Below, in pieces: positions 43,980 to 52,996 of a stretch of DNA of 64,000 bases. Under the pieces are notes generated by a model, which had not been told where the DNA came from, made no database searches, and saw only the letters and a list, made by a program, of their open reading frames with translations. Location: assembly GCA_017460065.1 (NCBI GenBank), contig JAFUBT010000002.1, positions 1-64,000 on the forward strand, in the 5' to 3' direction. A program made the translations under genes and the position numbers. The DNA is from Candidatus Saccharimonadota bacterium (lineage in GTDB: Bacteria; Patescibacteriota; Saccharimonadia; Saccharimonadales; Saccharimonadaceae). Every line of letters begins with the position of its first letter. Position 1 is the stretch's first letter.

Positions 43980-45974
43980 ATGGGTCTACTCCGCAAAAAC
44001 TTAATACTTGCCGGCATAGCTAGTGTTGCTATGGCCGGCTTCTTGAGCTCATCAGGTGCATCTGCGCTGGATGGGTTTTCTTTTTCCGACATCATTAATC
44101 GGCAACAAGCACAAAGAGAGCAACTACTGTCTTATCTAACTGACCCATTCGGTGCAAGTACGGCCTGCGAATCTACCAATCCGGACAGCACCATTAGCTG
44201 CAATGAAAGCCTGTTTCCAGAGCTTCTGTATAACCGCATCACTGACGGTGCAAAACTTTACGGCCATGATGGTAAGGGCGTTATATTTACTGACACGGAA
44301 CAATTGGTGGACAATAATCCTCAACTACGCACTGCTAACCGTGGCGATACGTTAAACTTTTCTGCAAAGTTTGAAATGGAGAGATATTACGATGACGCCA
44401 AAACGATGCCTATAACGCGCATTGAACTGGCTATTGGCTTCTCTGAAGGCTTAGTGTTGTCTGAGAATTCTGTTTCGTTGCGGATTAATAATCAGCTAAT
44501 TCCTGCTGGCGAGTATAGTACTGACAGTTTTGACTTCGACGAAGACGAGCAGTTGCAGTCTGGGATCACCGGAGCCACGGTATTCAATGTCCCGCTGTAT
44601 AATGGCGCATTTATTTACCCAGAAAACTCGACAATTGAGCTCCTATATTCTGCTACCGCGGGTGAAAATGCTGAAGGTGAGGTGTACGGTAGAACGGCAT
44701 ATGCTGTTTCATACGTTAACGGGGGCTCGGAAGATACGGATTGGTCTACAGAGGAAGATTTGTTCTCGGATAGTTATCAGGCTACAGCAATGCTTGAAGG
44801 AAATATCACTATTCGAAGAATTGACGAAGCCGGCAATCCAGTTCAAGGCGCCGAGTACACGATCGATGGCGTAAAAGCAACCAAAGTCGAAGATGAAGAA
44901 GGAGTATATATCTATGCCACGGACGGCGACATTTCCGAATTTAAAACAGGAGAAGACGGTATTGCAGTTATCACCGGTCTTCCGTTTGGTGAATACACTG
45001 CAAGAGAAGTATCCGCTCCTGCCAATAGCCCAAAAGTCGACACTATCACTCAAGACATTGCCAAAGAGATGACGAAAACCGAGTATGGTAAAACTAGGTT
45101 TGTTGGATCTTATGTTTCTTCGACTCCCATCATCGACTATACCGACTTCATAAGGGTTTTCGATGATGGTTCGATGGGGGCCGACAATCTTGAAATTGCA
45201 AAAAAAATAGACCCTGAGATTGTCGAAGAGCTGGGTGAAGACTTTAACAACATAGCAACTTATGATGAAGAATCAGGCACCTACATTGGACCGACTTTAG
45301 TCGGTGAAAGTATAAAAAAAGTTGACGATACGTATGTAATAGGTAACGGCGATTTGGTTATCCCATACGATTCGGCTATTGGCATGTACCGTTATACAAT
45401 GAAGCTGTCTGATACTTGGAGTGATTTATTGTTTATTACTAATGACGACGGGACCGCCTCTTTTGGGGATTCTTCTGGCAATCAGACCACCTTAACCTTA
45501 AATAGTGGAACGGGGTGTTATGAAGTAAGCAGTGGCGAAGGGTTTTGTAAAGACGGTGAAAACTACATCTACAAATACCATGGAGATTGGTATTTAGTTG
45601 CCTACCCGACCGAAACAGAAGGGGTGTATTCAGTTGATTATGACTTCGTGTACTATACCATTGAAGAACTTGACGAAAATACGCTTCGCTTTTCTATGTA
45701 TGCGCCAATTAGCTATCTGGAAAGTTCTGACACATACTACATTGCGCCAATGTCTTCCGGAATTGGGGTCAAAAAACTGACGGTCGCAAAAAGTACCGTC
45801 ATGGCCTCAGAATATCTCTTCAGAAGTGAGGCAAAGAATAAAACTGACGAACTCACCCCCGAGCCAATCCCAGCCAACCCACAGACTGGAGATGTAGTAT
45901 TCAAAGCTATCCTGATTATGCTAGCCGGTATTGCGTCAATCGCTATAACGAGTAAAAGACTAATAAAAAGGTAG
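43980..45974 (+). CDS. Sortase-type surface protein with SpaA/Cna-B domain
   Basis: 664 residues. A signal peptide (NLILAGIASVAMAGFLSSSG, cleavage near SALDG) is followed by an N-terminal adhesin-like region (about 60-275), a SpaA/Cna-B-type domain (about 278-345: GNITIRRIDEAGNPVQGAEY, then LPFGEYTAREVSAP), a further beta-rich region, and a C-terminal anchor: NPQTG at 633-637, a hydrophobic helix and a basic tail. NPQTG is an unusual sortase motif. No sortase gene is in the window. It is the first of two paralogues and probably has a role in adhesion or host contact (inference). More AT-rich than flanking DNA. Confidence 0.85.
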   Translation: MGLLRKNLILAGIASVAMAGFLSSSGASALDGFSFSDIINRQQAQREQLLSYLTDPFGASTACESTNPDSTISCNESLFPELLYNRITDGAKLYGHDGKGVIFTDTEQLVDNNPQLRTANRGDTLNFSAKFEMERYYDDAKTMPITRIELAIGFSEGLVLSENSVSLRINNQLIPAGEYSTDSFDFDEDEQLQSGITGATVFNVPLYNGAFIYPENSTIELLYSATAGENAEGEVYGRTAYAVSYVNGGSEDTDWSTEEDLFSDSYQATAMLEGNITIRRIDEAGNPVQGAEYTIDGVKATKVEDEEGVYIYATDGDISEFKTGEDGIAVITGLPFGEYTAREVSAPANSPKVDTITQDIAKEMTKTEYGKTRFVGSYVSSTPIIDYTDFIRVFDDGSMGADNLEIAKKIDPEIVEELGEDFNNIATYDEESGTYIGPTLVGESIKKVDDTYVIGNGDLVIPYDSAIGMYRYTMKLSDTWSDLLFITNDDGTASFGDSSGNQTTLTLNSGTGCYEVSSGEGFCKDGENYIYKYHGDWYLVAYPTETEGVYSVDYDFVYYTIEELDENTLRFSMYAPISYLESSDTYYIAPMSSGIGVKKLTVAKSTVMASEYLFRSEAKNKTDELTPEPIPANPQTGDVVFKAILIMLAGIASIAITSKRLIKR

Positions 45975-45982
45975 GTCATATA

Positions 45983-48050
45983 ATGCAAACTAACATGAAA
46001 ACCAACACAAAAAGAACCCATCGGGGGGGGGGTACCATATAAGCTATTAATACTTGGCATTCTCAGTGCTGCTGGTGCAAGTCTGCTTAGCTCGTCGAAT
46101 ATTTATGCCTTAAATAACGACCCGTTCTTTAATCCCGCTAACGCCAACGATTGGACCGACCCATCCTCTATTATCCCCCGGTCGATCATTGGTGATGATT
46201 GCAATGCGGTAAACCCCAGCAGTATGGTTAGCTGCAATGAAGGCTCCATTTCCAATCTGCTTTTTAATAGGATATCGGACGGAGAAAAGCTTTACGGCCA
46301 TGGCGGGAGGGGCATAATCTTTGCCGACACAGAAGGAATTATCGACGGAAATCCGCAAGAGAAGATGTCTAAGCTGGGAGATACCCTCAATTTCTCTGCG
46401 GCGCTCGAAACAGAAAACTATTATGATGAAGCTGGAACCCAGCCGGTGCTCAGCTATATGTTCGCCATTGCCGCCTCTGAGGGGTTGGCCATCGACCAAT
46501 CATCCATAAAAGTCTCAGTAGGTAATCGCATCATCTCCGAAAGTGGTTTTGAGGTGGAGCCGGCGTCACCATCAACACTTAAGGGGACGGGATTAGGTGA
46601 AGCCTATGCGATACGATTGGACTGGAGCAACTATACGGTGGATGGCGCTAACTATTCTTTTGATTCCTTCAAATATTCCGATAATGCCCCAATTGAAGTT
46701 ACGTATTCTGCTAAAGTAAGCGACTCCGCTCCGGCAACTGTTTTTAGTCGCCCAGCATATGCGATCGATTATCTGAATGGCGCAAGGAAGACGACGGACT
46801 CAGGCGTTGGCAATGACTACCTGCGGTCATCGTATCAAGCAACTGCATATATCAATGGGAATATTGAAATTTGCCGAACAGATAAAAAAGGCGAGCCGGT
46901 CGCTGGCGCAAAATATACCGTTGACGGGGTTGCGGCATTTAAGCAAAACGACCGTTTATATGTCTATAACGAAACGGGATCTGTCTCGGAATTCGTTACA
47001 GGGAATGACGGTTGTTTAACTATCATGGGCACTCCAACGGGCGAATATGGCGTACATGAAGTATTTTCACCCGATGGCGCTCCCGAGAAGACTACGATAA
47101 CAAAAACCGTCAGTTGGGATAACTCCAACTCAAAAGCAATAATTGCGCAAGACCACTTTAGGTTCATGGGGCAAGATTATTCGGATATGGTCGTACGTTT
47201 TTCGGACACTGTTTATGGCGCGATCCCATTTAGCGATATTGAGCTTGTCTATAATCCTGAAACTGGCATGTATACGAACGGTGCTACGTCATATGAATAT
47301 AATGGAGAAACCCTAAGGCAACAGGACGGGATTTATTATAAAGTAAGGACTAGCGAATATTATGATGGTAAATTTGCCGTCTCGTCGCTAAAAGATGCTT
47401 ATGAATCGGCAGACTATAACCCAGACGACCCCAATTCCGACGACGTCGGTCTATATTTCAATGACGACGGCACGGTGCGTTTCGGGAGTGGTTTAATGAT
47501 ACCGCAATCTACCTTTTCCGAACCTCTAACTCTTCGCGAAGATGGCTGTTATCACGGAAAAATAAATAGCGCATACTATCAAACAATCGAATCTAATGAT
47601 GCGACTTTATGCCAAGGCCCTAAGGGCGGCTATGAGTTACTAATACCTGTCTACTATATGGATGAAGAGACGCATTTCGGCATGCACTTCACTTATTCCG
47701 AAAAAGCTAACCGGTACTTGGCGGACTTTACTATGATTGTCATGGGGATTAAGGAGACAGACGGAGGACTGCTTCTATCTGCGTATATGGGGATGGAATA
47801 CTATCCCGAATTTGACAAATACTTCATGTTCCCTATGTTTATTATGACGACCGTTGAAGAGAAACACTGGGTCACCGAGAAAACAATCCCTGCGGTTAGA
47901 TTTGAGTTCGCTACTGCCAGCGATCAATCTGATGATCCGGAAGCCATCCCCAACCCCCAAACCTCCGACACTCTCACCAAGGCCGCCTGCATCGTCCTTA
48001 TGGCAACCGCCTCAGCATATATCATGAATCGCAAACTGTCTCGCAGATAA
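45983..48050 (+). CDS. Sortase-type surface protein, out of frame at a G10 tract
   Basis: Paralogue of the preceding protein. The start ATG 45983 (or 45995) is followed by a basic N-terminus, but ten G residues at 46023-46032 put the reading frame out: with G10 translation stops at TAA 46040-46042. With G9 or G12 the frame continues into a proper signal peptide (KLLILGILSAAGASLLSSSN) and about 670 residues: adhesin-like region, SpaA-like domain (GEPVAGAKYTVDGVAAF), and the anchor NPQTS near the C-terminus followed by a helix and RKLSRR. No other start exists in the downstream frame ahead of the signal peptide. This is a strong candidate for phase variation by slipped-strand mispairing; an assembly or sequencing error at the homopolymer is the main alternative. 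Confidence 0.82.
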
Positions 48051-48070
48051 ATATCAAATTAACTCCATCA

Positions 48071-48101
48071 AAAACCCCGCCATCAGGCGGGGTTGTTTTT
48101 T
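48071..48101. terminator. Bidirectional terminator
   Basis: CCCCGCC/GGCGGGG with an ATCA loop, TTGTTTTTT on the plus side and TTTTTG on the minus side. It serves the surface-protein operon and the convergent small gene. Confidence 0.9.
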
Positions 48102-48103
48102 CA

Positions 48104-48499
48104 TCAGCGGAAAACCATTGAGACATTGCCTTCGGGCAAGGGGGATAGCTCGACGCCATCGACTTGGATGCGTAGCCCAGCGCAGTCCATCGAGAGCGTT
48201 TCGCCGTCCACTATCACGATCAATTGGTTGTGCCCGCAAACTTCCACATAACTGCAAACGGGGAACTCCGCTTGTAGTGCACCGTCGAAGTCGTAGACTT
48301 CCACGCGGTAGCTCGTCTGTTCGGTCGCCTCGCAGCACATCACTACTGGCTCGGGCTGTTGCGCTTTCGCCATGTTGCCGATATCGAGATATCGCGCCAA
48401 TAATACTCATGCTAATACCGCCAAGCTCACTCGTAGAACCAATCGGGCAGTGGGCAGTTTGGACTTTAGCCTTTTGGGACTGTGTTTCGGGTACGACAT
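48104..48499 (-). CDS. Small membrane-anchored protein interrupted by an in-frame UGA
   Basis: 131 sense-equivalent positions from ATG 48499, preceded by GAGGAGG and a consensus promoter. The frame begins MSYPKHSPKRLKSKLPTAR, enters a hydrophobic helix, meets TGA at codon 31 (48409-48407) in the middle of that helix, then continues in the same frame (VLLARYLDIGNMAKAQQ) through about 100 further residues with five cysteines to a TAG/TGA-free end at 48104. Helix, basic start and downstream composition all fit one single-pass protein with one lost codon (Trp or Gly would fit). Either a recent nonsense mutation or UGA readthrough. An 88-residue cytoplasmic product from ATG 48373 is the alternative. 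Confidence 0.65.
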
Positions 48500-48571
48500 T
48501 GCTCCTCCTCGTCCGTCGTCTCTGTTTCCGCGATGTTTAAAAAGCGATTCGACTCTGCGAATTATCCTGTA

Positions 48572-48600
48572 ATTATAGCATATATATCACAAAAAGTCAA
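48572..48600 (-). promoter_or_regulatory. Consensus promoter of the UGA-interrupted gene
   Basis: On the minus strand: TTGACT, 17 bp, TGC-TATAAT, with a leader of about 65 nt ending in GAGGAGG. Confidence 0.78.
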
Positions 48601-48618
48601 TGCACCAAAACCCCAATG

Positions 48619-48643
48619 AAAAAGCCCCAGCATACGCTGGGGC
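48619..48643 (-). terminator. Rho-independent terminator
   Basis: On the minus strand GCCCCAGC/GCTGGGGC with TTTTTC, ending the 116-residue gene. Confidence 0.85.
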
Positions 48644-48673
48644 GAGCTTTGGAGCGGCCAATCAAATTGCTAG

Positions 48674-49024
48674 CTAATCTTCTATTCGCTCCAAATACGG
48701 TTGTGCGTCCATGAAGGAGTTATACTCCTCAATAACGTGACGTAAGGTCGGAAAGGCCTTCCGGTCATTGTCGTGGCGGTAGAAGGCATTGTATCTAATG
48801 CCAAAATCGTCTTCCATCACCAAGACATTGTCCAAGTCATTCCAGTCGTCGATGGCGTCCTTAAAGACAATCCGGATAGAGAAGCGGCCGTATTTGTCCG
48901 CAATGAAATGCGAACGGTACAGTACCGCATCCCTCAGCAGGCAACTCCCGCCGGGGACAAAGCCGCATTCTTCCAATTGTCTTCTCGTCACATCATTCTT
49001 CAGGGCGTATCGGTTGATTTTCAT
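48674..49024 (-). CDS. Small protein of unknown function
   Basis: 116 residues, soluble, acidic C-terminus, mixed alpha/beta (SIRIVFKDAIDDWNDLDNVL; DDFGIRYNAFYRHDNDRKAF). No known motif. AGGAGG lies 8 nt before the ATG and a TTGACT-17-TATAAA promoter lies about 80 nt upstream, with stems ACTTG/CAAGT and GTAC/GTAC in the leader. Like its neighbours it is a single-gene unit with its own terminator. Confidence 0.7.
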   Translation of the reverse strand: MKINRYALKNDVTRRQLEECGFVPGGSCLLRDAVLYRSHFIADKYGRFSIRIVFKDAIDDWNDLDNVLVMEDDFGIRYNAFYRHDNDRKAFPTLRHVIEEYNSFMDAQPYLERIED

Positions 49025-49102
49025 ACTAAAACCTCCTCATGAAAATCTGCGCGTACTGGGACGTACAACAAAATACTACTTGACTGCAGCCAAGTCTCTA
49101 TC

Positions 49103-49131
49103 TTTATATCACAAAACAACCAAAAAGTCAA
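49103..49131 (-). promoter_or_regulatory. Consensus promoter with structured leader
   Basis: On the minus strand: TTGACT, 17 bp, TGA-TATAAA, upstream of the 116-residue gene. Confidence 0.7.
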
Positions 49132-49137
49132 ATATAG

Positions 49138-50502
49138 TTACCGATACGCTAGCTGTTCACAGGCCAAGCGGATAATCTCGCCCCAGCCATTCGTCACGTG
49201 CGGTGTACTGCAGACTTCTTCCAGCGTCATGTCGTAGCGCATCGCCAAAGCCAGCTCCTGAATCACTACGCTCGCATGCGGCGCCACCAATGCGACTCCC
49301 AAAATCCGGTCGTTTTTGTCACAAATCACCTTGATAAAACCAACGCGACTATCGCTCGTATTCGACTTCTGCACTGCGGCCAAAGGCAGCACGATCTTCG
49401 CGATTTTCTTATCATTCTTGATGCAATCATCCTCAGTTAGGCCAATACAGGCGACCTCTGGGTGAATATTCGTAATCCGAATCAGCCCGTTGTAATCCGC
49501 CGTCGATTTACTGCGTTGAATCATGTGCATCGCCGCCACCCGCGCTTCCAGCAAAGCTTTCTCGGTCGAGCTATGACCGCCTACCACATCGCCCGCCGCA
49601 AAGATATGTTTGACGTTCGTACGCATGGTTTTGTCGACCTTGATGCCGTTACGGTCAAATTTTACGCCGGCGTTCTCTAGGCCCAAATCCACGTTTGGCG
49701 CACTGCCCGTGCAGAATAGCACCTCGTCAATTCGCACTGACTTCTCCTGGCCGCCCCGCATAAAGACCACTCGTTTAAAGTTGCCTTCCTTTTCGACGGC
49801 AATCACCCGCGACTGCGTCAGCACGCGAATCTTGTTTTTACTAAAAATCGTGTCGATTACTTGGCCGACTTCTTCGTCTTCGCGCGGCAGCAGGCGCCCG
49901 GCAATATCTGCAATCACGGTTTCAACGCCCAATGTGGCGTAGTATTGCGCCAGCTCACAGCCAGTCGAGCCCGCTCCCACGATAAACACGCTCTTTGGCA
50001 AACGCGTAATGTCGCAGGCGTTCTCTGGCAGCAGGTAATTTACGTCGTCGGCAATCTTGATGCCCGTGTCTAGGATTGAGGCCCCCGTCGCCACCAAGAA
50101 TTTTTTGGCCGTGTAAACTTTGTCGCCCACGGAGACTTCTTTTTTTGAAATGAACCGTGCTCGGCCGTGCAGGCAAACAATACCGGCCTCTTCGTAAGGT
50201 TTCTTGCTGTTGGCGTTGGCGCGCCGCATGGCCACCCGTCGCCAGTTATTTAGGCTTGGGAAGTTGTAGCGTAAATTCGTGCTCGAGATGCCATACTTGG
50301 CGCCCTCAATCGCTTTTTGCATTACTTGTGTAGCATGGAATAGCGCCCCCTGTGGCACATCGGTGTAATTTAGTGACGAGCCACCCCATTTTTCTGCTTC
50401 GATTAGTGCGACTTTTTTGCCTGCTTTCGCCGCCATCAAGGCCGCCTCACTCCCGGCGTCGCCACTTCCGATCACAATGAGGTCAAAATTTACGCGTTTC
50501 AT
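49138..50502 (-). CDS. Dihydrolipoamide-dehydrogenase-like flavoprotein lacking the redox cysteines
   Basis: 454 residues with the full fold of pyridine nucleotide-disulfide oxidoreductases: FAD loop LIVIGSGDAGSEAALMAAKA, NAD(P) loop VFIVGAGSTGCELAQYYATL, second FAD strand NVKHIFAAGDVVGG and dimer-interface domain ending STPHVTNGWGEIIRL. The usual redox motif GGTCxNxGCxP is WGGSSLNYTDVP here, with Ser43 and Asp48 in place of both cysteines, so it cannot run disulfide chemistry. The late His/Glu pair (HVTNGWGE) is partly kept. It may be an NAD(P)H oxidase or transhydrogenase-like enzyme. TGATAAAAT ends 8 nt before the ATG. Confidence 0.88.
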   Translation of the reverse strand: MKRVNFDLIVIGSGDAGSEAALMAAKAGKKVALIEAEKWGGSSLNYTDVPQGALFHATQVMQKAIEGAKYGISSTNLRYNFPSLNNWRRVAMRRANANSKKPYEEAGIVCLHGRARFISKKEVSVGDKVYTAKKFLVATGASILDTGIKIADDVNYLLPENACDITRLPKSVFIVGAGSTGCELAQYYATLGVETVIADIAGRLLPREDEEVGQVIDTIFSKNKIRVLTQSRVIAVEKEGNFKRVVFMRGGQEKSVRIDEVLFCTGSAPNVDLGLENAGVKFDRNGIKVDKTMRTNVKHIFAAGDVVGGHSSTEKALLEARVAAMHMIQRSKSTADYNGLIRITNIHPEVACIGLTEDDCIKNDKKIAKIVLPLAAVQKSNTSDSRVGFIKVICDKNDRILGVALVAPHASVVIQELALAMRYDMTLEEVCSTPHVTNGWGEIIRLACEQLAYR

Positions 50503-50503
50503 T

Positions 50504-50758
50504 TTATATTATTTTATCATGGTTATGGTAAGAATAAGCGAGGTCTGGGCTAATCCCCTCCAGCTCCTTGCAAATAAAAATCCGCAAATCATCCTCGGTC
50601 ACGATGTCTTTGTCTTCAATCCAGACGTCGCAAGCTTTGGCAACGCGCTGAGCAATCTGTTCTGCCCAACCGTCTGGCATCCGCAGACTCTTGGCGTGGC
50701 GCAGTATGCTTTGGCGCACTCCCTCGGACGAGTATTCATAGCTAATGCGTTTTTTCAT
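50504..50758 (-). CDS. Stand-alone ATP-cone-like domain protein
   Basis: 84 residues. EGVRQSILRHAKSLRMPDGW, AEQIAQRVAKACDVW, VTEDDLRIFICKELEGISPD and LAYSYHNHD follow the helix pattern of the ATP-cone domain, which binds ATP/dATP in ribonucleotide reductase and NrdR. Here it stands alone without a zinc ribbon or catalytic domain. The ATG at 50758 overlaps the stop of the upstream membrane-protein gene (TGATG), so translation is coupled. Domain assignment is by eye. Confidence 0.65.
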   Translation of the reverse strand: MKKRISYEYSSEGVRQSILRHAKSLRMPDGWAEQIAQRVAKACDVWIEDKDIVTEDDLRIFICKELEGISPDLAYSYHNHDKII

Positions 50759-51447
50759 CAATACACCCAGAACGCCAGCATAAAGGCGCTTAACGTAATA
50801 AAGCTCGCGCAGGACACAAAGCGCGTAAAGAGTTTGTGCTTGACGCGCCATTGCTGCGCCGTCACCACGGAATTTCCGTTGCGCACGTAGAATTTAAGCG
50901 TCAGCATCGGCAAAGCCACAATCAATAAGTAAAAGAGCAGTGCGACGATTTGCAGTTCGGCGCTGGTCGTCAAAATGCAGTTGGCCACCACGAAGAAAAT
51001 CGCTAGGCTCATCGGCATCTCGGCGAATGCGCTCAGTGTCCCCAGTGAAAAGGCCTCAATCTGGTCATTCGTGGCCTTGGCGCGCCGGTTGATAAACCGC
51101 GAAAACGACCGCGGCAGCCACAGTTCGGTATTACGCCCCCTTCGGTAGTAAAGTAGCCACATCACGGCCGCCGTTGCTAGGAAAACCCCCACGCAAATCA
51201 TCGTGGCTTCCAATGTCAGTGCTTGTCCGGCAAACTGGCTAATCCAAAAAGCGATCCCGCTCACCGCTAACATCGTAATAATCAGCGCCCCCAAGACATA
51301 AGCGCGGGTTAAGCGGCGGGTTTTCTTGCGGCGGTGTTGCCCCATGCTGGCGTGGTACAGCAAAATTAGGCCACCAAAACTCAGCTGGAGGCTTGCCTGC
51401 GCAAAGCCCGCTAGGGCGATTGTTGCAAAACAAAGCAAATCGCTCAT
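50758..51447 (-). CDS. Six-helix membrane protein of unknown function
   Basis: 229 residues with about six membrane helices (LLCFATIALAGFAQASLQLS; AYVLGALIITMLAVSGIAFW; ATMICVGVFLATAAVMWLLY; EMPMSLAIFFVVANCILTTS; VALLFYLLIVALPMLTLKFY; FVSCASFITLSAFMLAFWVY). The arrangement recalls LysE/DsbD-type transporters but no signature confirms it. TGCTAAAAT ends exactly 6 nt before the ATG (leaderless). Coupled to the ATP-cone-like gene. Confidence 0.75.
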   Translation of the reverse strand: MSDLLCFATIALAGFAQASLQLSFGGLILLYHASMGQHRRKKTRRLTRAYVLGALIITMLAVSGIAFWISQFAGQALTLEATMICVGVFLATAAVMWLLYYRRGRNTELWLPRSFSRFINRRAKATNDQIEAFSLGTLSAFAEMPMSLAIFFVVANCILTTSAELQIVALLFYLLIVALPMLTLKFYVRNGNSVVTAQQWRVKHKLFTRFVSCASFITLSAFMLAFWVY

Positions 51448-51522
51448 GCCTTAATTTTAGCACAAAGCCATAAGATTGTACTTATGCTTGTCCGCGTCAG
51501 CCGTGCTCGCTAAAATCGGACC

Positions 51523-52989
51523 ATGCAGAAAATAATATGATTCATCACGATACTAACTTTTAGTCTGTGCTGCGGTGTAGCGGCTTTTGCTAGCGAGCCC
51601 GCAACGTCCGACCCGCCGCTTGGCGCCCCGCTTGATTCGCCGTCTGATTCTGTCGATGTTGGCGCAGACACTGCGTCCAGTTTGATGCGCTTTTATGCGG
51701 TCAATGCTGGCTACAAAGATGACTTTTCTGCTCAAAACTACGATTTCATCGAGCTTGTCCGCCCCGATACAGTCGAACCACACAGCCTCACCCCGTACAA
51801 AATTGTTTACACCAACAGTAACGGCAACCCCGCAGGCGAAATCACCTTTGGTGCCTATGATTACCTCGTTGCCGACCATCTCGTACTGGGCTTCAAGGCG
51901 AGCCCACAGTATCAGGATGCCCCTGCCGAGTTTTTGTATAATTTCGGCACGGCCGGCCTCGCCTCGACTGCCGGCATGCTGCAGCTCTATCACGACAACG
52001 AACTCATCGATGAGCTCTGCTGGGGCAAGCTCAGCTGCGCTCAGCAATTTGCCAAATTTTCCACCACCGAATCCAGCAACACCTCGATTATCCTGTGCGA
52101 CCCCGCCGAAGACTGCGACTCGGAATATTACGCCGAGCTTGACCCCGACGCTATCGTCGAGCGGCCGCCCGATTTGCCCGCTGCTATCTCTGCCGCACCC
52201 AGCTGCGCCGGCGTGCAAATCACCGAAATCTACTCTTACTATCAAGAAGATTCCAGCGAGCAGTTCGTTGAGCTGCATAATCCTACCCCGCATACTCTCC
52301 CTCTAGACGGTTGCCAACTCGCCTTTAAGAGCAAGACCTTCCCGCTTGACGGCGTCTTATCGCCAGGACAGTATTACGCCTTCCAAGATGACAACCTTAC
52401 GCTAACCAAGAGTCCCATCAAGGCGCTCGAGATCAAAGTCATTGATGCGGCAGAGCAGACCGTCACCACCGCCAGCTACGACAAAAAGCAAAAGCGCGGT
52501 GCTTCTTATGCTGCGTTTGGCGCCGATGGCTGACAGCGTACTTACCACCCCACACCGTCCGCCGCTAACATCTACCAAGCCTTCCAAAGTTGTGAAGAGG
52601 GCAAGGTAATCAATCCCAGCACCGGCAACTGCATCAAGGCCCCCGCCACCACAACTGCCAAAAGTTGCAAGGCTGGCTACTACCTTAACCCTGCCACCAA
52701 TCGTTGCAAGAAAGTCACCACTACTACACTTACCGCCTGCAAAGAGGGTTACGAGCGCAATCCGCTCACTAAACGTTGCCGCAAAATCGTCACGACTACC
52801 GGCCAAGAATATGCCGTCGCTCCATCCGAAGATGCTGGTCAATACCATAACCGTCGCATTTTTGTGGCCTTGGCTGGCGTTGTCATTGCTATCGTTGCGG
52901 CCCTTGCTTATATCATTATCCAATTCCGTCACGAAATTCGCGATTTCTTCCGTAAACTCCGCCGTAAGTTAAGATCCCGCAAGGTATAA
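51523..52989 (+). CDS. Lamin-tail-domain surface protein with two in-frame UGA codons
   Basis: The frame from ATG 51523 to TAA 52987-52989 spans 488 codons, interrupted only by TGA at 51538-51540 and 52531-52533. Its features run through both stops: signal peptide (MQKII-TGA-FITILTFSLCCGVAAFA), a first lamin-tail-like domain (about 55-215), a second (about 225-360: VQITEIYSYYQEDSSEQFVE to ASYAAFGADG-TGA-QRTYHPTPSAAN, where lamin-tail domains usually have Trp), three C-x-x-G-x3-NP-x-T-x2-C repeats, and a C-terminal membrane helix (IFVALAGVVIAIVAALAYII). TAAAAT ends 6 nt before the ATG. Readthrough, suppression or two nonsense mutations are possible. An ORF starting at ATG 51682 would lack the signal peptide. 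Confidence 0.78.
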
Positions 52990-52996
52990 TGTAGTT

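Noticed and set aside
48054..48410. 118-codon minus-strand frame beginning at the ATG that overlaps the UGA (ATGA)
   Set aside because: Its sequence is arginine-rich and looks like an out-of-frame shadow; the alternative frame has balanced composition, a membrane helix and paired cysteines.
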